From Actinosynnema pretiosum (lineage in GTDB: Bacteria; Actinomycetota; Actinomycetes; Mycobacteriales; Pseudonocardiaceae), in assembly GCF_024171695.1 (NCBI RefSeq), contig NZ_JAMTCF010000028.1:1-64000 (forward strand): a stretch of 64,000 nt of DNA. The letters run 5' to 3'. How positions within the stretch are numbered: the stretch's first letter is position 1; every line of letters starts with the position of its first letter. Both the position numbers and the translations under genes were made by a program. This document shows, piece by piece, positions 8,674 through 17,956 of this stretch. The notes beneath the pieces are model-generated. The model was not told where the DNA came from. It worked only from the letters and a program-made list of their open reading frames with translations, and did no database searches.

Positions 8674-9521
8674 CCCGGTTGCGCGGCGAGGACCTGACCC
8701 TGGCCTACGACGAGCGCCTGGTGGCGGAGAACCTGGACGTCGCGATCCCGGACGGCTCGTTCACCGTCATCGTCGGCCCCAACGCCTGCGGCAAGTCCAC
8801 CCTGCTCAAGGCGCTCGCGCGGATGCTCAAGCCCACCTCGGGCACGGTCCTGCTCGACGGTGCGGCGATCTCGTCCTACCGGTCCAAGGAGGTCGCCCGC
8901 AGGCTCGGGCTGCTCCCGCAGACCTCCATCGCGCCCGGTGGCATCGCGGTCGAGGAGCTGGTCGCGCGCGGCCGGTACCCGCACCAGCGGCTGCTGCGCC
9001 AGTGGTCCGAGGACGACCAGCGGGTGGTCGCCGAGTCGATGCGGCTGACCGGCGTCGCGGACCTGGCCGACCGGCCGGTGGACGAGCTGTCCGGCGGGCA
9101 GCGGCAGCGGGTGTGGCTGGCGATGGCGCTCGCCCAGCAGACCCCGATCCTGCTGCTCGACGAGCCCACCACGTTCCTGGACGTCGCCCACCAGGTCGAG
9201 GTGCTCGACCTGTGCGCCGACCTGCACGAGGACGGCGCGCACACCCTGGTGGCCGTGCTGCACGACCTCAACCAGGCCTGCCGCTACGCCACGCACCTGA
9301 TCGCGATGAAGCCCGGCCGGGGCGTGGTGGCCCAGGGCGACCCGAGCGAGATCGTCACGGCCGAGCTGGTCGAGGACGTGTTCGGCCTGCGCTGCCGGGT
9401 CATCCCGGACCCGGAGACGGGGACGCCGCTGATCGTGCCGCTGAAGCGGGAGCGCAAGGAGCGGACCGCCGGGACCGACGGCGCGGCCGGGAGCGGCGCG
9501 GCCGAGGCCGGTGCTGCCTGA
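8670..9521 (+). CDS. Iron-siderophore ABC transporter ATP-binding protein
   Basis: A 283-residue FepC/FhuC-type ATPase. The Walker A is GPNACGKST (about residues 35-43), the signature is LSGGQRQR, the Walker B is ILLLDEPTTFLD, and the H-loop is VLHDLN. The segment LPQTSIAPGGIAVEELVARGRYPHQ is typical of siderophore importers. It ends with an Ala/Gly-rich charged tail of about 25 residues beyond the usual domain. It completes the permease-permease-ATPase operon under the iron box at 6606 and is followed by a short hairpin. Confidence 0.93.
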   Translation: MTRLRGEDLTLAYDERLVAENLDVAIPDGSFTVIVGPNACGKSTLLKALARMLKPTSGTVLLDGAAISSYRSKEVARRLGLLPQTSIAPGGIAVEELVARGRYPHQRLLRQWSEDDQRVVAESMRLTGVADLADRPVDELSGGQRQRVWLAMALAQQTPILLLDEPTTFLDVAHQVEVLDLCADLHEDGAHTLVAVLHDLNQACRYATHLIAMKPGRGVVAQGDPSEIVTAELVEDVFGLRCRVIPDPETGTPLIVPLKRERKERTAGTDGAAGSGAAEAGAA

Positions 9522-9552
9522 GCCGCCCTGATCAGGCAGGATGGGACCGGAC

Positions 9553-9569
9553 GGGGGAGCACGTCCCCC
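9553..9569 (+). terminator. Short hairpin after the siderophore operon
   Basis: GGGGGA (9553-9558) pairs with TCCCCC (9564-9569) across a 5-base loop, 31 bases after the ATPase stop and before the next promoter. The stem is short, so it may be only a weak terminator. Confidence 0.5.
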
Positions 9570-9593
9570 CAGCCTGAACATATAGCACACCGG

Positions 9594-9612
9594 GGGGCTT
9601 GCGGCAAGGCCC
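9594..9612 (+). promoter_or_regulatory. Rifamycin-associated element (RAE)
   Basis: GGGGCTTGCGGCAAGGCCC is, as I remember it, an exact copy of the 19-bp imperfect palindrome found before rifamycin-inactivating and rifamycin-protection genes in actinomycetes. It lies 53 bases before the HelD start. A TATAGC at 9581-9586 just upstream could be a -10 element. The element predicts induction of the downstream gene by rifamycins. Confidence 0.85.
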
Positions 9613-9665
9613 AGGCCCTGGCGCACAATCACCCGCCGAGGTCGGAACCTGCTGGTGAGGGGCAC

Positions 9666-11867
9666 GTGTCTACACGAGGGTACGAAGAAGAACTGGACGC
9701 CGAGCGCGCCCACGTCGCGGAGCTGCACGCCCGGCTCGACGCCGAGCGCGCCCGCGTCCGGACCGAGTACGACAACGCCCTGATGGGCAACGGCGGCAAC
9801 AGCGGCTCGCTCGTGGAGCGCGACACCGAGGTCCGCGCGCTGGGGCGGGAGGTCAAGCGGCTGGACGTGGCCGACAACGGCCTGTGCTTCGGCCGCCTGG
9901 ACGCGCTCACCGGTGAGCGCTCCTACATCGGGCGCATCGGCCTGTACGACAAGGACGACGACTACGAGCCCGCGCTGCTGGACTGGCGCGCGCCCGCCGC
10001 CCGGCCGTTCTACGTGGCCACCGCGGCGAACCCGGAGGGGATGCGGCGGCGGCGCCAGTTCCACACCAGGGGCCGCAAGGTCCTCGACTACACCGACGAG
10101 GTGCTCGGCCGCCCCGGCGAGGAGGAGCGCGGCGACGCGGCGCTGCTGGCGGCGGTCAACGCGCCGCGCGGCGAGGGGATGCGCGACATCGTCGCGACCA
10201 TCCAGGCCGAGCAGGACCGGATCATCCGCCTGGCGCACGACGGCGTGCTCGTCATCGAGGGCGGGCCCGGCACCGGCAAGACGGTCGTGGCGCTGCACCG
10301 CGTCGCGTACCTGATGTACACCCAGCGCGAGCGCATGGAGCGGCACGGCGTGCTGGTCGTCGGGCCGAACCCGGCGTTCCTGAACCACATCGGCCGGGTG
10401 CTGCCCTCGCTGGGCGAGTCGGACGTGGTGTTCACGACCACCGGCGGGTTCGTGCCGGGCCTGGTCGTCACGGCCGAGGAGCAGGACCCCGAGGCCGCGC
10501 GCGTGAAGGGCTCGCTGAAGTTCCTGGAGGTGCTGGCGGCGGCCGTGGCGGACCGGCAGACGTTGCCGGAGGAGCCGCTGGAGGTCCGGATGGGCGGGCA
10601 CGACCTGCTGCTCGGGCCGGACGTGGTGGAGTGGGCGCGGCAGGAGGCCCGCGACAGCGGCCTGCCGCACAACGAGGCGCGGTCGACGTTCACCGAGATC
10701 CTGACCTACGTGCTGACCGAGCGCGCCATCGCCCGGATCGGCAAGGGCTGGCTCACCCGCGACAACAAGGAGGCGTGGGAGCGCACCCGCCGCGAGCTGC
10801 TCAAGGAGCTGGCCGACGACGACTCGTTCACCGCGCTCGTCGACCGCTTCTGGCCGAAGCTGACCCCGGCGTCGCTGCTGGCGGGCCTGTACTCGTCGCC
10901 GGAGCGGCTGCGCGCGGCCGGGGCCGACCCCGAGCTGCTGCTGCGCGAGCGCGGCAACGCCTGGACGGTGTCGGACGTGCCGCTGCTGGACGAGCTGGTC
11001 GACCTGCTCGGCCGGGACAAGGCCGACGACGCGGCGGCCGAGGCGGCGCGCGACCGGGAGGCCAAGTTCGCCGAGGGCGTGCTCGGGATGCTGGTCGAGC
11101 GCGCCGACATGATGGACGACGAGGACCACCTGATCGCGTCCGACCTGGTGGACGCCTCGGACCTGGCCGAGCGGTTCGAGGAGCGCGACACCCGCGACCT
11201 GGTCGAGCGGGCGTCGGCGGACCGGGACTGGACGTACCGGCACGTCGTCGTGGACGAGGCGCAGGAGCTGTCCGAGATGGACTGGCGGGTGCTCATGCGG
11301 CGCTGCCCGAACCGGTCGTTCACCGTCGTGGGCGACCTGGCGCAGCGCCGCTCGCCCGCAGGCGCGGACTCCTGGGGAGCCGTGCTGGACCGCTACGTGC
11401 CGGGCCGGTGGGTGTACCGCGAGCTGACGGTGAACTACCGCACCCCGGCCGAGATCATGGCCGTGGCGGCGTCCGTGCTGGCGGGCTTCGCCCCGTCGGT
11501 CCGCCCGCCGGAGTCGGTGCGCTCGTGCGGCGTGCCCCCGTGGGCAAGGCGGGTCGACCCCGAGCGGGTGGCGGAGGCGGTCGCCGAGTTCACCGGGGCC
11601 GAGGAGGGCCGCGAGGGCACCAGCGTGGTCATCGGCCCGCCGGACGTGCCGGGCGCGGTGTCGGCCTCCGAGACCAAGGGCCTGGAGTACGACGCGGTGC
11701 TCGTGGTCGAGCCGGAGCGCATCCTCGCCGAGGGCGACCGGGGCGCGGCGGAGCTGTACGTGGCCCTGACGCGGGCGACGCAACGCCTGGGAGTCCTGCA
11801 CACCGCGCCGCTGCCGGAGGTGCTGGCGGGGTTGGTGGAGGTCGAGGACCCGCTGAACGCCAGGTAG
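9666..11867 (+). CDS. helR: HelD-family RNA polymerase-recycling helicase, HelR-like
   Basis: A 733-residue UvrD/Rep-type superfamily 1 protein of the actinobacterial HelD class. It has an N-terminal coiled coil (EEELDAERAHVAELHARLDAERARV, split here by residue class), Walker A GGPGTGKT at 199-206, and VVVDEAQELSEMDW as Walker B. The acidic MMDDED segment just before that corresponds in position to the loop that enters the RNA polymerase active site in characterised HelD proteins. The GTG start has GTGAGGGG 3 bases upstream. The exact rifamycin-associated element upstream indicates a HelR-type factor that displaces rifamycins from RNA polymerase. Confidence 0.88.
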   Translation: MSTRGYEEELDAERAHVAELHARLDAERARVRTEYDNALMGNGGNSGSLVERDTEVRALGREVKRLDVADNGLCFGRLDALTGERSYIGRIGLYDKDDDYEPALLDWRAPAARPFYVATAANPEGMRRRRQFHTRGRKVLDYTDEVLGRPGEEERGDAALLAAVNAPRGEGMRDIVATIQAEQDRIIRLAHDGVLVIEGGPGTGKTVVALHRVAYLMYTQRERMERHGVLVVGPNPAFLNHIGRVLPSLGESDVVFTTTGGFVPGLVVTAEEQDPEAARVKGSLKFLEVLAAAVADRQTLPEEPLEVRMGGHDLLLGPDVVEWARQEARDSGLPHNEARSTFTEILTYVLTERAIARIGKGWLTRDNKEAWERTRRELLKELADDDSFTALVDRFWPKLTPASLLAGLYSSPERLRAAGADPELLLRERGNAWTVSDVPLLDELVDLLGRDKADDAAAEAARDREAKFAEGVLGMLVERADMMDDEDHLIASDLVDASDLAERFEERDTRDLVERASADRDWTYRHVVVDEAQELSEMDWRVLMRRCPNRSFTVVGDLAQRRSPAGADSWGAVLDRYVPGRWVYRELTVNYRTPAEIMAVAASVLAGFAPSVRPPESVRSCGVPPWARRVDPERVAEAVAEFTGAEEGREGTSVVIGPPDVPGAVSASETKGLEYDAVLVVEPERILAEGDRGAAELYVALTRATQRLGVLHTAPLPEVLAGLVEVEDPLNAR

Positions 11868-11881
11868 TCGCGCACGCCCTT

Positions 11882-11914
11882 GAAGGCCCGTCCCGGATCG
11901 CGGGGCGGGCCTTC
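11882..11914. terminator. Hairpin terminator after helR
   Basis: Fourteen-base arms, GAAGGCCCGTCCCG at 11882-11895 and CGGGGCGGGCCTTC at 11901-11914, pair with one G-T wobble around a 5-base loop, starting 15 bases after the stop. Confidence 0.8.
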
Positions 11915-12048
11915 GCGCGCGCTCGGGAAACGGGGCCGCGCAAGGGCTTCCCGCCTGTCGAGACGCCCCCGAAGCACCTGACCGCCCACCCGGCGCGCGC
12001 GGCCTACCGTGGAGAACCGGCCGTTCAACGAATCGGGAGGGGTTTCCC

Positions 12049-15000
12049 GTGAACAGCGCACGTGCTGGTTTTCGCCGTCGAGACCTGTTGCGCGGGGCCG
12101 CCGCGGCCGGGGGTGTCGCCCTGGTCGGGCCACCGGGCCTGGCGGGCGCGCAGGACAGCGGGTCACCCGGCGCCCTCCGGAGGTTCACCGCCACCGAGGG
12201 CACCAACATCACCGCCGCCCTCTCCCCGGACGGCCGCACCATCGCCATCGACCTCTACACCCGGATCTGGCTCCTGCCCGCGTCCGGCGGCAGGGCCCGC
12301 CCGCTCACCGGGCCCGAGCAGGACGCCACCCGGCCGCACTTCGCCCCGGACGGCCGCAGCCTGGTCTTCCAGTCGTACCGCGACGGCAACTTCCACCTGT
12401 GGACGATCAACGTCGACGGCACCGGCCTGCGCAAGCGCACCTCCGGCCCGAGCGACCACCGCGAACCCCGCTTCTCCCCGGACGGCCGCTCGATCGCCTA
12501 CGCCGGTGACGCGGGCGCCACCGGCTACGACCTGTGGCTGCTCGACCTCGCCACCGGCCGCACCACCCGCCTCACCGACGGCCCCACCGACGACGGCGAA
12601 CCCGCGTTCAGCGCCGACGGCCGCCACCTCGTCTGCACCGCCGACGGCACCGCCATCGACCGGATCGCGGTGGAGGACCGCACCCGCACCCGCCTGGTCC
12701 ACCCGGTCACCGGAACCCGCGTGCTCGCCCCCGGCCTCACCCCGGACGGCCGCCTCGTGCACACCGCCTTCGCGGGCCCCACCACCTCCCTCGTCGTCGA
12801 CGGCCGGGTGGTCGTCGCCGACGAGGACCTGTTCGGCTCCAGCCCGCAGTGGCTCGGCGCCGCCCTGCTGCACACGGCGGACGGCGGCCTGCGCGTGCGC
12901 GACCTCACCACCGGCGCCACCCGCGCCATCCCGTTCGAGGCCACCGTCGAGTACGCCCCGCACACCGACCGCCCCGCCGCGCGCCCGGTCGACCGGAGAT
13001 CCGGCCCGGTCAGGGGGATCGCGAGCCCGGTGCTCTCCCCGGACGGCCGCTCGGCCGCGTTCCGCGCGCTCGGCGCGCTCTGGCTGCTGCCCCTGGACGG
13101 CGGCAGGCCGCGCGCGCTCGTGGACGACGGCTCGTTCGCCTCCGACCCCGACTGGTACCCGGACGGCTCCGCGCTGGTATACACCAGCGACCGCACCGGC
13201 ACTCCCGCGCTGTGGCGGCACGACCCGGCCACCGGCGTCGACACCCGCCTCGCCGACCTCCCCGGCGCGCAGCTCACCCCCAGGGTCGCCCCGGACGGCG
13301 AGCGGATCGCGTTCCAGGACGCGGACGGCGCCACCTGGGTGCTCTCCGGCGGCGTCGCCACGCAGGTGCTGCCCGCGCTGTTCCAACCCGGCCGCCCCAC
13401 CTGGTCCCCGGACGGCCGCACGCTCGCGCTGGCCGCCGTGAAGCCGTTCTCGCAGCGCTACCGCGAGGGCACGAACCAGGTCCTCACCGTCGCGCTCGAC
13501 ACCGGCGAGGTCCGCTACGCCGAACCGCTGCCGGGGAAGTCCCTGTCCACCAGGGGAGACGACGGGCCGGTGTGGTCCCCGGACGGCCGGTGGCTGGCGC
13601 TCGTCGTGGAGAGCGCGCTGTGGGTCGTCCCGGTCGACGCGCGCGGCGCGGTCACCGGCCGGGCCCGCAGGATCGCGGCCGGTCCGGCGGACGCGCCGTC
13701 GTGGAGCGGCGACTCGAAGACCTTGCTGCACCTGGAGAACGGCGCGCTGGTGCGCACCGGCCTCGACGGCCGCGCCCGCCGCTCCGGGGTCCCGCTGACC
13801 TGGGCCAGGCCGCGCGCCGGTGGCCGCAAGGTGCTGCGCGCGGGCGCGCTGTGGGACGGCCGCGCCGGGACGCTGCGCCGCGCCGCCGACGTGCTGATCA
13901 ACGGCGACCGGGTCGAGTCCGTGCACGACCGCCGCGCGTGGCCGGGCCTGGAGGTCGTGGACGCCTCGCGGTTCACCGTGCTGCCCGGCCTGATCGACGC
14001 GCACAACCACTGGCACCTGCGCGGCAGGCAGTGGGGCGACCGGCAGGGCAGGTTGTGGCTGGCCTACGGCATCACCACCACCCGCTCGCCCGGCGACCCG
14101 GCCTACCAGATGGTCGAGACCAGGGAGGCCCTGGACGCGGGCAAGCGGATCGGACCGCGCTACCTGGCCACCGGCGAGGCGGTCGACGGCGGCCGGGTCT
14201 ACTACAACTTCATGCGCACCACGACCAGCCCCGAGCAGGTCGATCTGGAACTGTCCCGCGCGATCGCGCTGGAGTACGACCTGATCAAGACCTACGTGCG
14301 CCTGCCGGTCGACCTCCAGCGCCGCGCCGTCGACCTCGCCCACCGCGCCGGGCTGCCGCTCACCTCGCACTACCTGTACCCGGCGGTCGGGATCGGCATG
14401 GACGGCATGGAGCACGTCGGCGCCACCAACCGGCTCGGCTACTCGCACACCAACAGCCGCCTGGGGCGCGGATACCGCGACGTGACCGGGCTGTTCGCCG
14501 CCTCCGGCATGTCGATCACCACGACCCTGTTCCAGTCGGCGGTCCTGCACGGGGACGACCCGTCCCTGGTGCACGACCCCAGGACCACCGCGCTGTTCCC
14601 GCCCTGGGAGCACCAGCGGTTCGTCCAGGAGGCCGAGGGCTACGCCCAGGACACCCCGGCCAACCGGCAGACCAGGGAGGTGCTGCGCGGCAACGCCGCC
14701 ACGCTGCTCGCCGTGCACCGGGGCGGCGGGCTGGTGCTCGGCGGCACGGACGCGCCGCTGGACAAGATCGCGGTCGGGCTGCACCAGAACCTGAGGGGCC
14801 TGGTGGCGCACGGCTTCACCCCGCACGAGGCGCTGACGACGGTGACCGCCAACCCGGCCCGCTGGTTGGGGCTGGCCGACCGGATCGGCGTGGTGAAGCC
14901 GGGCGCGTGGGCAGACCTGATCGGGGTGGAGGGCGACCCGCTGCGCGACATCAGGACGGTGGCGAACACCCGGCTCGTGGTGACCGGCGGCGTGGTGCGC

Positions 15001-15147
15001 ACCCCGGAGGAGCTGATCGGCCCGTTCGCCGAATCCCACTCTGCTTCCGAAGGCGCGACACCGGTGGGTGAACCACTGCCCAGCGTGAACCCGGACCTGT
15101 TCTGGTGGCACGGCGAGCCGGAGTGGTCAGTGCATTTGTGTCATTGA
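12049..15147 (+). CDS. Tat-exported PD40 beta-propeller / amidohydrolase fusion
   Basis: A 1032-residue exported protein. The N-terminus carries a twin-arginine signal (FRRRDLLRGAAAAGGVALVG). Residues about 45-600 hold many TolB/PD40 propeller blades, recognisable by repeated SPDGRS/APDGRS motifs. Residues about 600-990 form a metal-dependent amidohydrolase: DAHNHWH near 651 for the first metal site, a candidate bridging Lys in LIKTYVRLP near 745, SHY near 773 and the GGTDAP aspartate near 899. Such fusions are annotated as secreted amidohydrolases or prolidase-like enzymes; the substrate is unknown. The GTG start is preceded by GGGAGGGG. Confidence 0.88.
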   Translation: MNSARAGFRRRDLLRGAAAAGGVALVGPPGLAGAQDSGSPGALRRFTATEGTNITAALSPDGRTIAIDLYTRIWLLPASGGRARPLTGPEQDATRPHFAPDGRSLVFQSYRDGNFHLWTINVDGTGLRKRTSGPSDHREPRFSPDGRSIAYAGDAGATGYDLWLLDLATGRTTRLTDGPTDDGEPAFSADGRHLVCTADGTAIDRIAVEDRTRTRLVHPVTGTRVLAPGLTPDGRLVHTAFAGPTTSLVVDGRVVVADEDLFGSSPQWLGAALLHTADGGLRVRDLTTGATRAIPFEATVEYAPHTDRPAARPVDRRSGPVRGIASPVLSPDGRSAAFRALGALWLLPLDGGRPRALVDDGSFASDPDWYPDGSALVYTSDRTGTPALWRHDPATGVDTRLADLPGAQLTPRVAPDGERIAFQDADGATWVLSGGVATQVLPALFQPGRPTWSPDGRTLALAAVKPFSQRYREGTNQVLTVALDTGEVRYAEPLPGKSLSTRGDDGPVWSPDGRWLALVVESALWVVPVDARGAVTGRARRIAAGPADAPSWSGDSKTLLHLENGALVRTGLDGRARRSGVPLTWARPRAGGRKVLRAGALWDGRAGTLRRAADVLINGDRVESVHDRRAWPGLEVVDASRFTVLPGLIDAHNHWHLRGRQWGDRQGRLWLAYGITTTRSPGDPAYQMVETREALDAGKRIGPRYLATGEAVDGGRVYYNFMRTTTSPEQVDLELSRAIALEYDLIKTYVRLPVDLQRRAVDLAHRAGLPLTSHYLYPAVGIGMDGMEHVGATNRLGYSHTNSRLGRGYRDVTGLFAASGMSITTTLFQSAVLHGDDPSLVHDPRTTALFPPWEHQRFVQEAEGYAQDTPANRQTREVLRGNAATLLAVHRGGGLVLGGTDAPLDKIAVGLHQNLRGLVAHGFTPHEALTTVTANPARWLGLADRIGVVKPGAWADLIGVEGDPLRDIRTVANTRLVVTGGVVRTPEELIGPFAESHSASEGATPVGEPLPSVNPDLFWWHGEPEWSVHLCH

Positions 15148-15294
15148 CGAGCGGGCAGGTGCACTGTTTCCCGGAAATGTGATCGCTGCATCTCCCGAAC
15201 GCCGCGCAAGAATCGCAAAGGGTTTTTCACGGCGTGAACCGGGGTCGTGCGGTTCCCCACACCGCACGACCCCGGCGCCGCGTGAAGCGCCGCG
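15148..15294. other. Convergent intergenic region
   Basis: A gap between two converging genes. It holds one strong hairpin, annotated separately, and otherwise nothing I can support. Positions 15166-15232 are somewhat A/T-richer than the surroundings. Confidence 0.5.
15239..15275. terminator. Bidirectional terminator hairpin
   Basis: Perfect 14-bp inverted repeat (CCGGGGTCGTGCGG and CCGCACGACCCCGG) with a 9-base loop, placed between the two converging stop codons. Confidence 0.85.
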
Positions 15295-16173
15295 TCAGGC
15301 GTCGCGCCCACGTCGATGCGCCCACACACCCGCCCCTGCGGCGGTCAGCAGCACCAGCGCGCCACCGACCAGCGGGAACGCCCCGCCGTCACCACCGGCC
15401 GAGGCCGCGGCCCCGGTGTCGGCGCCACCCCTGGGCTTCACCGGCACCTGCGGCTGGGCCTTCGGCGAGGTCGTCACCCCGGTGCTCGTCGGCGAGCCGC
15501 TGGCGGCGGAATCGACGATGAACTCGACCGTGTGAGGCTTGCCCTCCACGCAGGTGAACGACGCCGTGTAGGTGCCCGGCTCGGCGTCGGCGTCCACCGT
15601 GGCCGATACCGACATCCCGCTCTCCACCGGGGCGTCCAGTGCGCGGGTCAGCGGGAAGTCGACGGTCAGCACCGACGAGGTGACCTCGGACTCGATGAAC
15701 TCCGGGTTCCAGCAGTACCCGAGAACGAAGATCCGCTCACCGGGTGACACGGTGCCGTTCTGCCCGATGGACAGCGAGGTGTACGGCGGGTCCGACGCCG
15801 CGACCTGGAAGTCCGCGAAGGTCAGGTTGCCGGGCGGCCCGCAGGCGATGTGCGCGGACCCCTTGCCCAGCGGAGCGTTCGCCGCGACGTGCGCCTTCCC
15901 GCTGAGCCGCCAGACCCCGTCCTCGCCCCGTTCGCCGGTCAGCCCGGAGCCCTGGAGCGTGAAGGACGCGATGGGCAGCGGCATCGTGGCGAGTTCCGGG
16001 TAGTCGCAGGTGGCGGTGATCGTGACCTCCTGCCCCTGCGTGACCACGTTCGGTGACACCTCGAACGTCCCGTAGCTCTCCTCGGCGACCGCTGATGGAG
16101 CCACCCCCAACAACGCCAGTCCCAGCAGCGCGGCTCCTCCGAGTGCGCGCAGCACAGCCAATCGATTTCTCAT
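15295..16173 (-). CDS. Secreted, C-terminally membrane-anchored protein of unknown function
   Basis: A 292-residue protein. I chose the ATG at 16173 because it has GGGGGAG just upstream and yields a classical signal peptide (RNRLAVLRALGGAALLGLAL followed by an AxA-type site at VAPSAVAEE). The mature part has two weakly repeated Ig-like beta domains (VSPNVVTQGQEVTITATC and VSPGERIFVLGYC), each with cysteine pairs. A Ser/Thr/Pro-rich linker leads to a C-terminal helix and the basic tail HRRGRDA. This looks like a cell-surface anchor, but no LPXTG motif is visible. I do not recognise a specific function. Confidence 0.75.
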   Translation of the reverse strand: MRNRLAVLRALGGAALLGLALLGVAPSAVAEESYGTFEVSPNVVTQGQEVTITATCDYPELATMPLPIASFTLQGSGLTGERGEDGVWRLSGKAHVAANAPLGKGSAHIACGPPGNLTFADFQVAASDPPYTSLSIGQNGTVSPGERIFVLGYCWNPEFIESEVTSSVLTVDFPLTRALDAPVESGMSVSATVDADAEPGTYTASFTCVEGKPHTVEFIVDSAASGSPTSTGVTTSPKAQPQVPVKPRGGADTGAAASAGGDGGAFPLVGGALVLLTAAGAGVWAHRRGRDA

Positions 16174-16304
16174 GGACTCCCCCAGAAAACTGCGGCAGAC
16201 AACCGCAACGGCCCCCGCCGTCGTCCTGCTCGCACCGTTGAAGACGTGCGCGGCGCAAGCGGGTTGCGCATCCGGAGAAATCTTTTGAGGGGCTCTCCGG
16301 TCGC
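16174..16304. other. Intergenic spacer upstream of the secreted protein
   Basis: Spacer between two minus-strand genes. It should carry the promoter of the anchored protein; no recognisable -35/-10 pair or repeat was identified with confidence. Confidence 0.4.
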
Positions 16305-17042
16305 TCACCCCGCCGACGTCAGCAGGAAACCGCCGTCCGCGAGGAACTCCGAGCCCGTCGCGAAGCGCGCCCGGTCCGAGGCGGCGAACAGCACGAAGTC
16401 CGCGACCTCCCGGACGTCCGCCCTGCGCGGGATGGGGAAGTTGTTCACCGGCACCAGTTCCCGCCCGTCCGGCCCGTATGCCAGCGGGGTCTCGATGATG
16501 CCGGGGTGGACCGCGTTGACCCGGATGCCGTCACCGGCCAGCTCCGCCGCCGCCGCGCGCAGCAGACCGCGCAGCGCCCACTTGCTGCTGCTGTAGGCGA
16601 CCAGTCCGGGCGCGGCGGCCAGGCCCGCGATCGAGTTCACGTTCACGATCGAGCCGCCACCCGCCTTCCGCATGGACGGGGCCGCCGCCCGGATGCCCAG
16701 GAGCGCGCCGGTGAGGTTGGTGTCGAGCACCTGGCGGAAGTCGTCCAGCGGGATGGACTCGGTGGTGCCGGTGCGCAGGTGGGCGGCGTTGTTGATCAGG
16801 ACGTCCACGGGCCCGAAGCGCTCTTCGGCGCGGTCGACGGCATCTGCCCACTCGGCCTCGCTGGTGACGTCGAGCCGCACGCCCAGCGCCGGGCCGTCGA
16901 GGGTGGCGGCCAGCTCGGCGAAGCCGGTGCGCCCGGCGACGACGGTGTTCGCGCCCGCCGAGGCGAACCCGGCGGACAGCGCGGCGCCGAGCGCGCCGGT
17001 CGCGCCGGTGATCAGGACGGTCTTGCCGGTGAAGTCGTGCAC
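16305..17042 (-). CDS. SDR-family oxidoreductase
   Basis: A 245-residue classical short-chain dehydrogenase. The cofactor motif is TGATGALG (residues 12-19), with NNAAH after strand 4, the catalytic Ser in NVNSIAGL and Tyr-x3-Lys in AYSSSKWA. The C-terminal LADGGFLLTS motif is typical of classical SDRs. It follows a second SDR gene by 46 bases on the same strand and is probably co-transcribed with it under the divergent TetR regulator. The substrate is unknown. Confidence 0.88.
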   Translation of the reverse strand: MHDFTGKTVLITGATGALGAALSAGFASAGANTVVAGRTGFAELAATLDGPALGVRLDVTSEAEWADAVDRAEERFGPVDVLINNAAHLRTGTTESIPLDDFRQVLDTNLTGALLGIRAAAPSMRKAGGGSIVNVNSIAGLAAAPGLVAYSSSKWALRGLLRAAAAELAGDGIRVNAVHPGIIETPLAYGPDGRELVPVNNFPIPRRADVREVADFVLFAASDRARFATGSEFLADGGFLLTSAG

Positions 17043-17088
17043 GGTCGGAACTCCTTGCGGTGTCAGGGGAGCGGGAGCGGGGGATTGG

Positions 17089-17934
17089 TCAGCGGACGTC
17101 GTCGGCGTCGGTGGAGTGGGCCAGCTCGCGGCCCGCCTCCAGCGCCGAGAGGCGGTCGCGCAGGGCGGCGGTGGCGAGCGCGTAGGCGTCCGAGCCGAGG
17201 GTCAGGCGCAGCGGCGCGTCGGCGCGGTCGGCGGAGTCGATGATCGCGGCGGCGATCCTGGTGGGGTCGCCGGGCGTGGGCAGGGGCGGCAGCTCGCCCG
17301 CGACGACGCGGCGCAGCTGCCCGGACGGGCCGTCGGCGTACTCGGGCAGCGGCGCCCCGAAGACCGCGCCACCGCCGCCGAAGTTGGTGCGGGACATGCC
17401 GGGTTCGACGATCGTGACGCCGATGCCGAACGGCGCCAGTTCCGGCGCGGTGGACTCCCAGAAGCCCTCGACGCCCCACTTGGTGGCGTGGTAGAGGCTC
17501 ATGGCGGGGAAGGCGATCTGGCCGCCGACGCTGGCGATCTGGAAGATCCGGCCGCCGCCCTGGCGGCGCAGGTGCGGCACGACCGCGCGGGCGAGCTGGA
17601 CGGACGCGGTGAGGTTCGTGGCGATCTGCCGGTCGATCTGCTCGTCGGACACCTCCTCGGCCGCCCCGAACAGCCCGTAGCCCGCGTTGGACACGACGAC
17701 GTCGATCCGCCCGAGCTCGGCGAAGGCGCGGTCCACGACCTCGCGCTGCCGGGCGGTGTCGGTGACGTCGAGCGCGGCGCGCCAGAGCCGGTCACCGTGC
17801 TCGGCGGCCAGGTCGTCGAGGGTCTCGGGGCGGCGCGCGGTGGCGGCGACCCGCTCGCCGCGCGCCAGGAGCTGCGCGGTCAGCTCGCGGCCGAAGCCGG
17901 AGGACGTGCCGGTGATGAACCAGGTGCGGGTCAT
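17089..17934 (-). CDS. SDR-family oxidoreductase
   Basis: A 281-residue short-chain dehydrogenase of the longer oxidoreductase type. It has TGTSSGFG near the N-terminus, SNAGYG, the Ser in IASVGGQIAF and Tyr-x3-Lys in LYHATKWG. The segment IVEPGMSRTNFGG after the active site is typical of this group. It is divergent from a TetR gene across a 94-base spacer with inverted AACTAACTAGGT/ACCTGGTTGGTT sites, so it is the probable direct target of that repressor. Substrate unknown. Confidence 0.88.
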   Translation of the reverse strand: MTRTWFITGTSSGFGRELTAQLLARGERVAATARRPETLDDLAAEHGDRLWRAALDVTDTARQREVVDRAFAELGRIDVVVSNAGYGLFGAAEEVSDEQIDRQIATNLTASVQLARAVVPHLRRQGGGRIFQIASVGGQIAFPAMSLYHATKWGVEGFWESTAPELAPFGIGVTIVEPGMSRTNFGGGGAVFGAPLPEYADGPSGQLRRVVAGELPPLPTPGDPTRIAAAIIDSADRADAPLRLTLGSDAYALATAALRDRLSALEAGRELAHSTDADDVR

Positions 17935-17956
17935 GGTGTGGGGCTCCTCGGTAGGT

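Noticed and set aside
8622..12248. Minus-strand open frame of 1208 codons
   Set aside because: Antisense to the ABC ATPase and HelR genes, with shadow composition.
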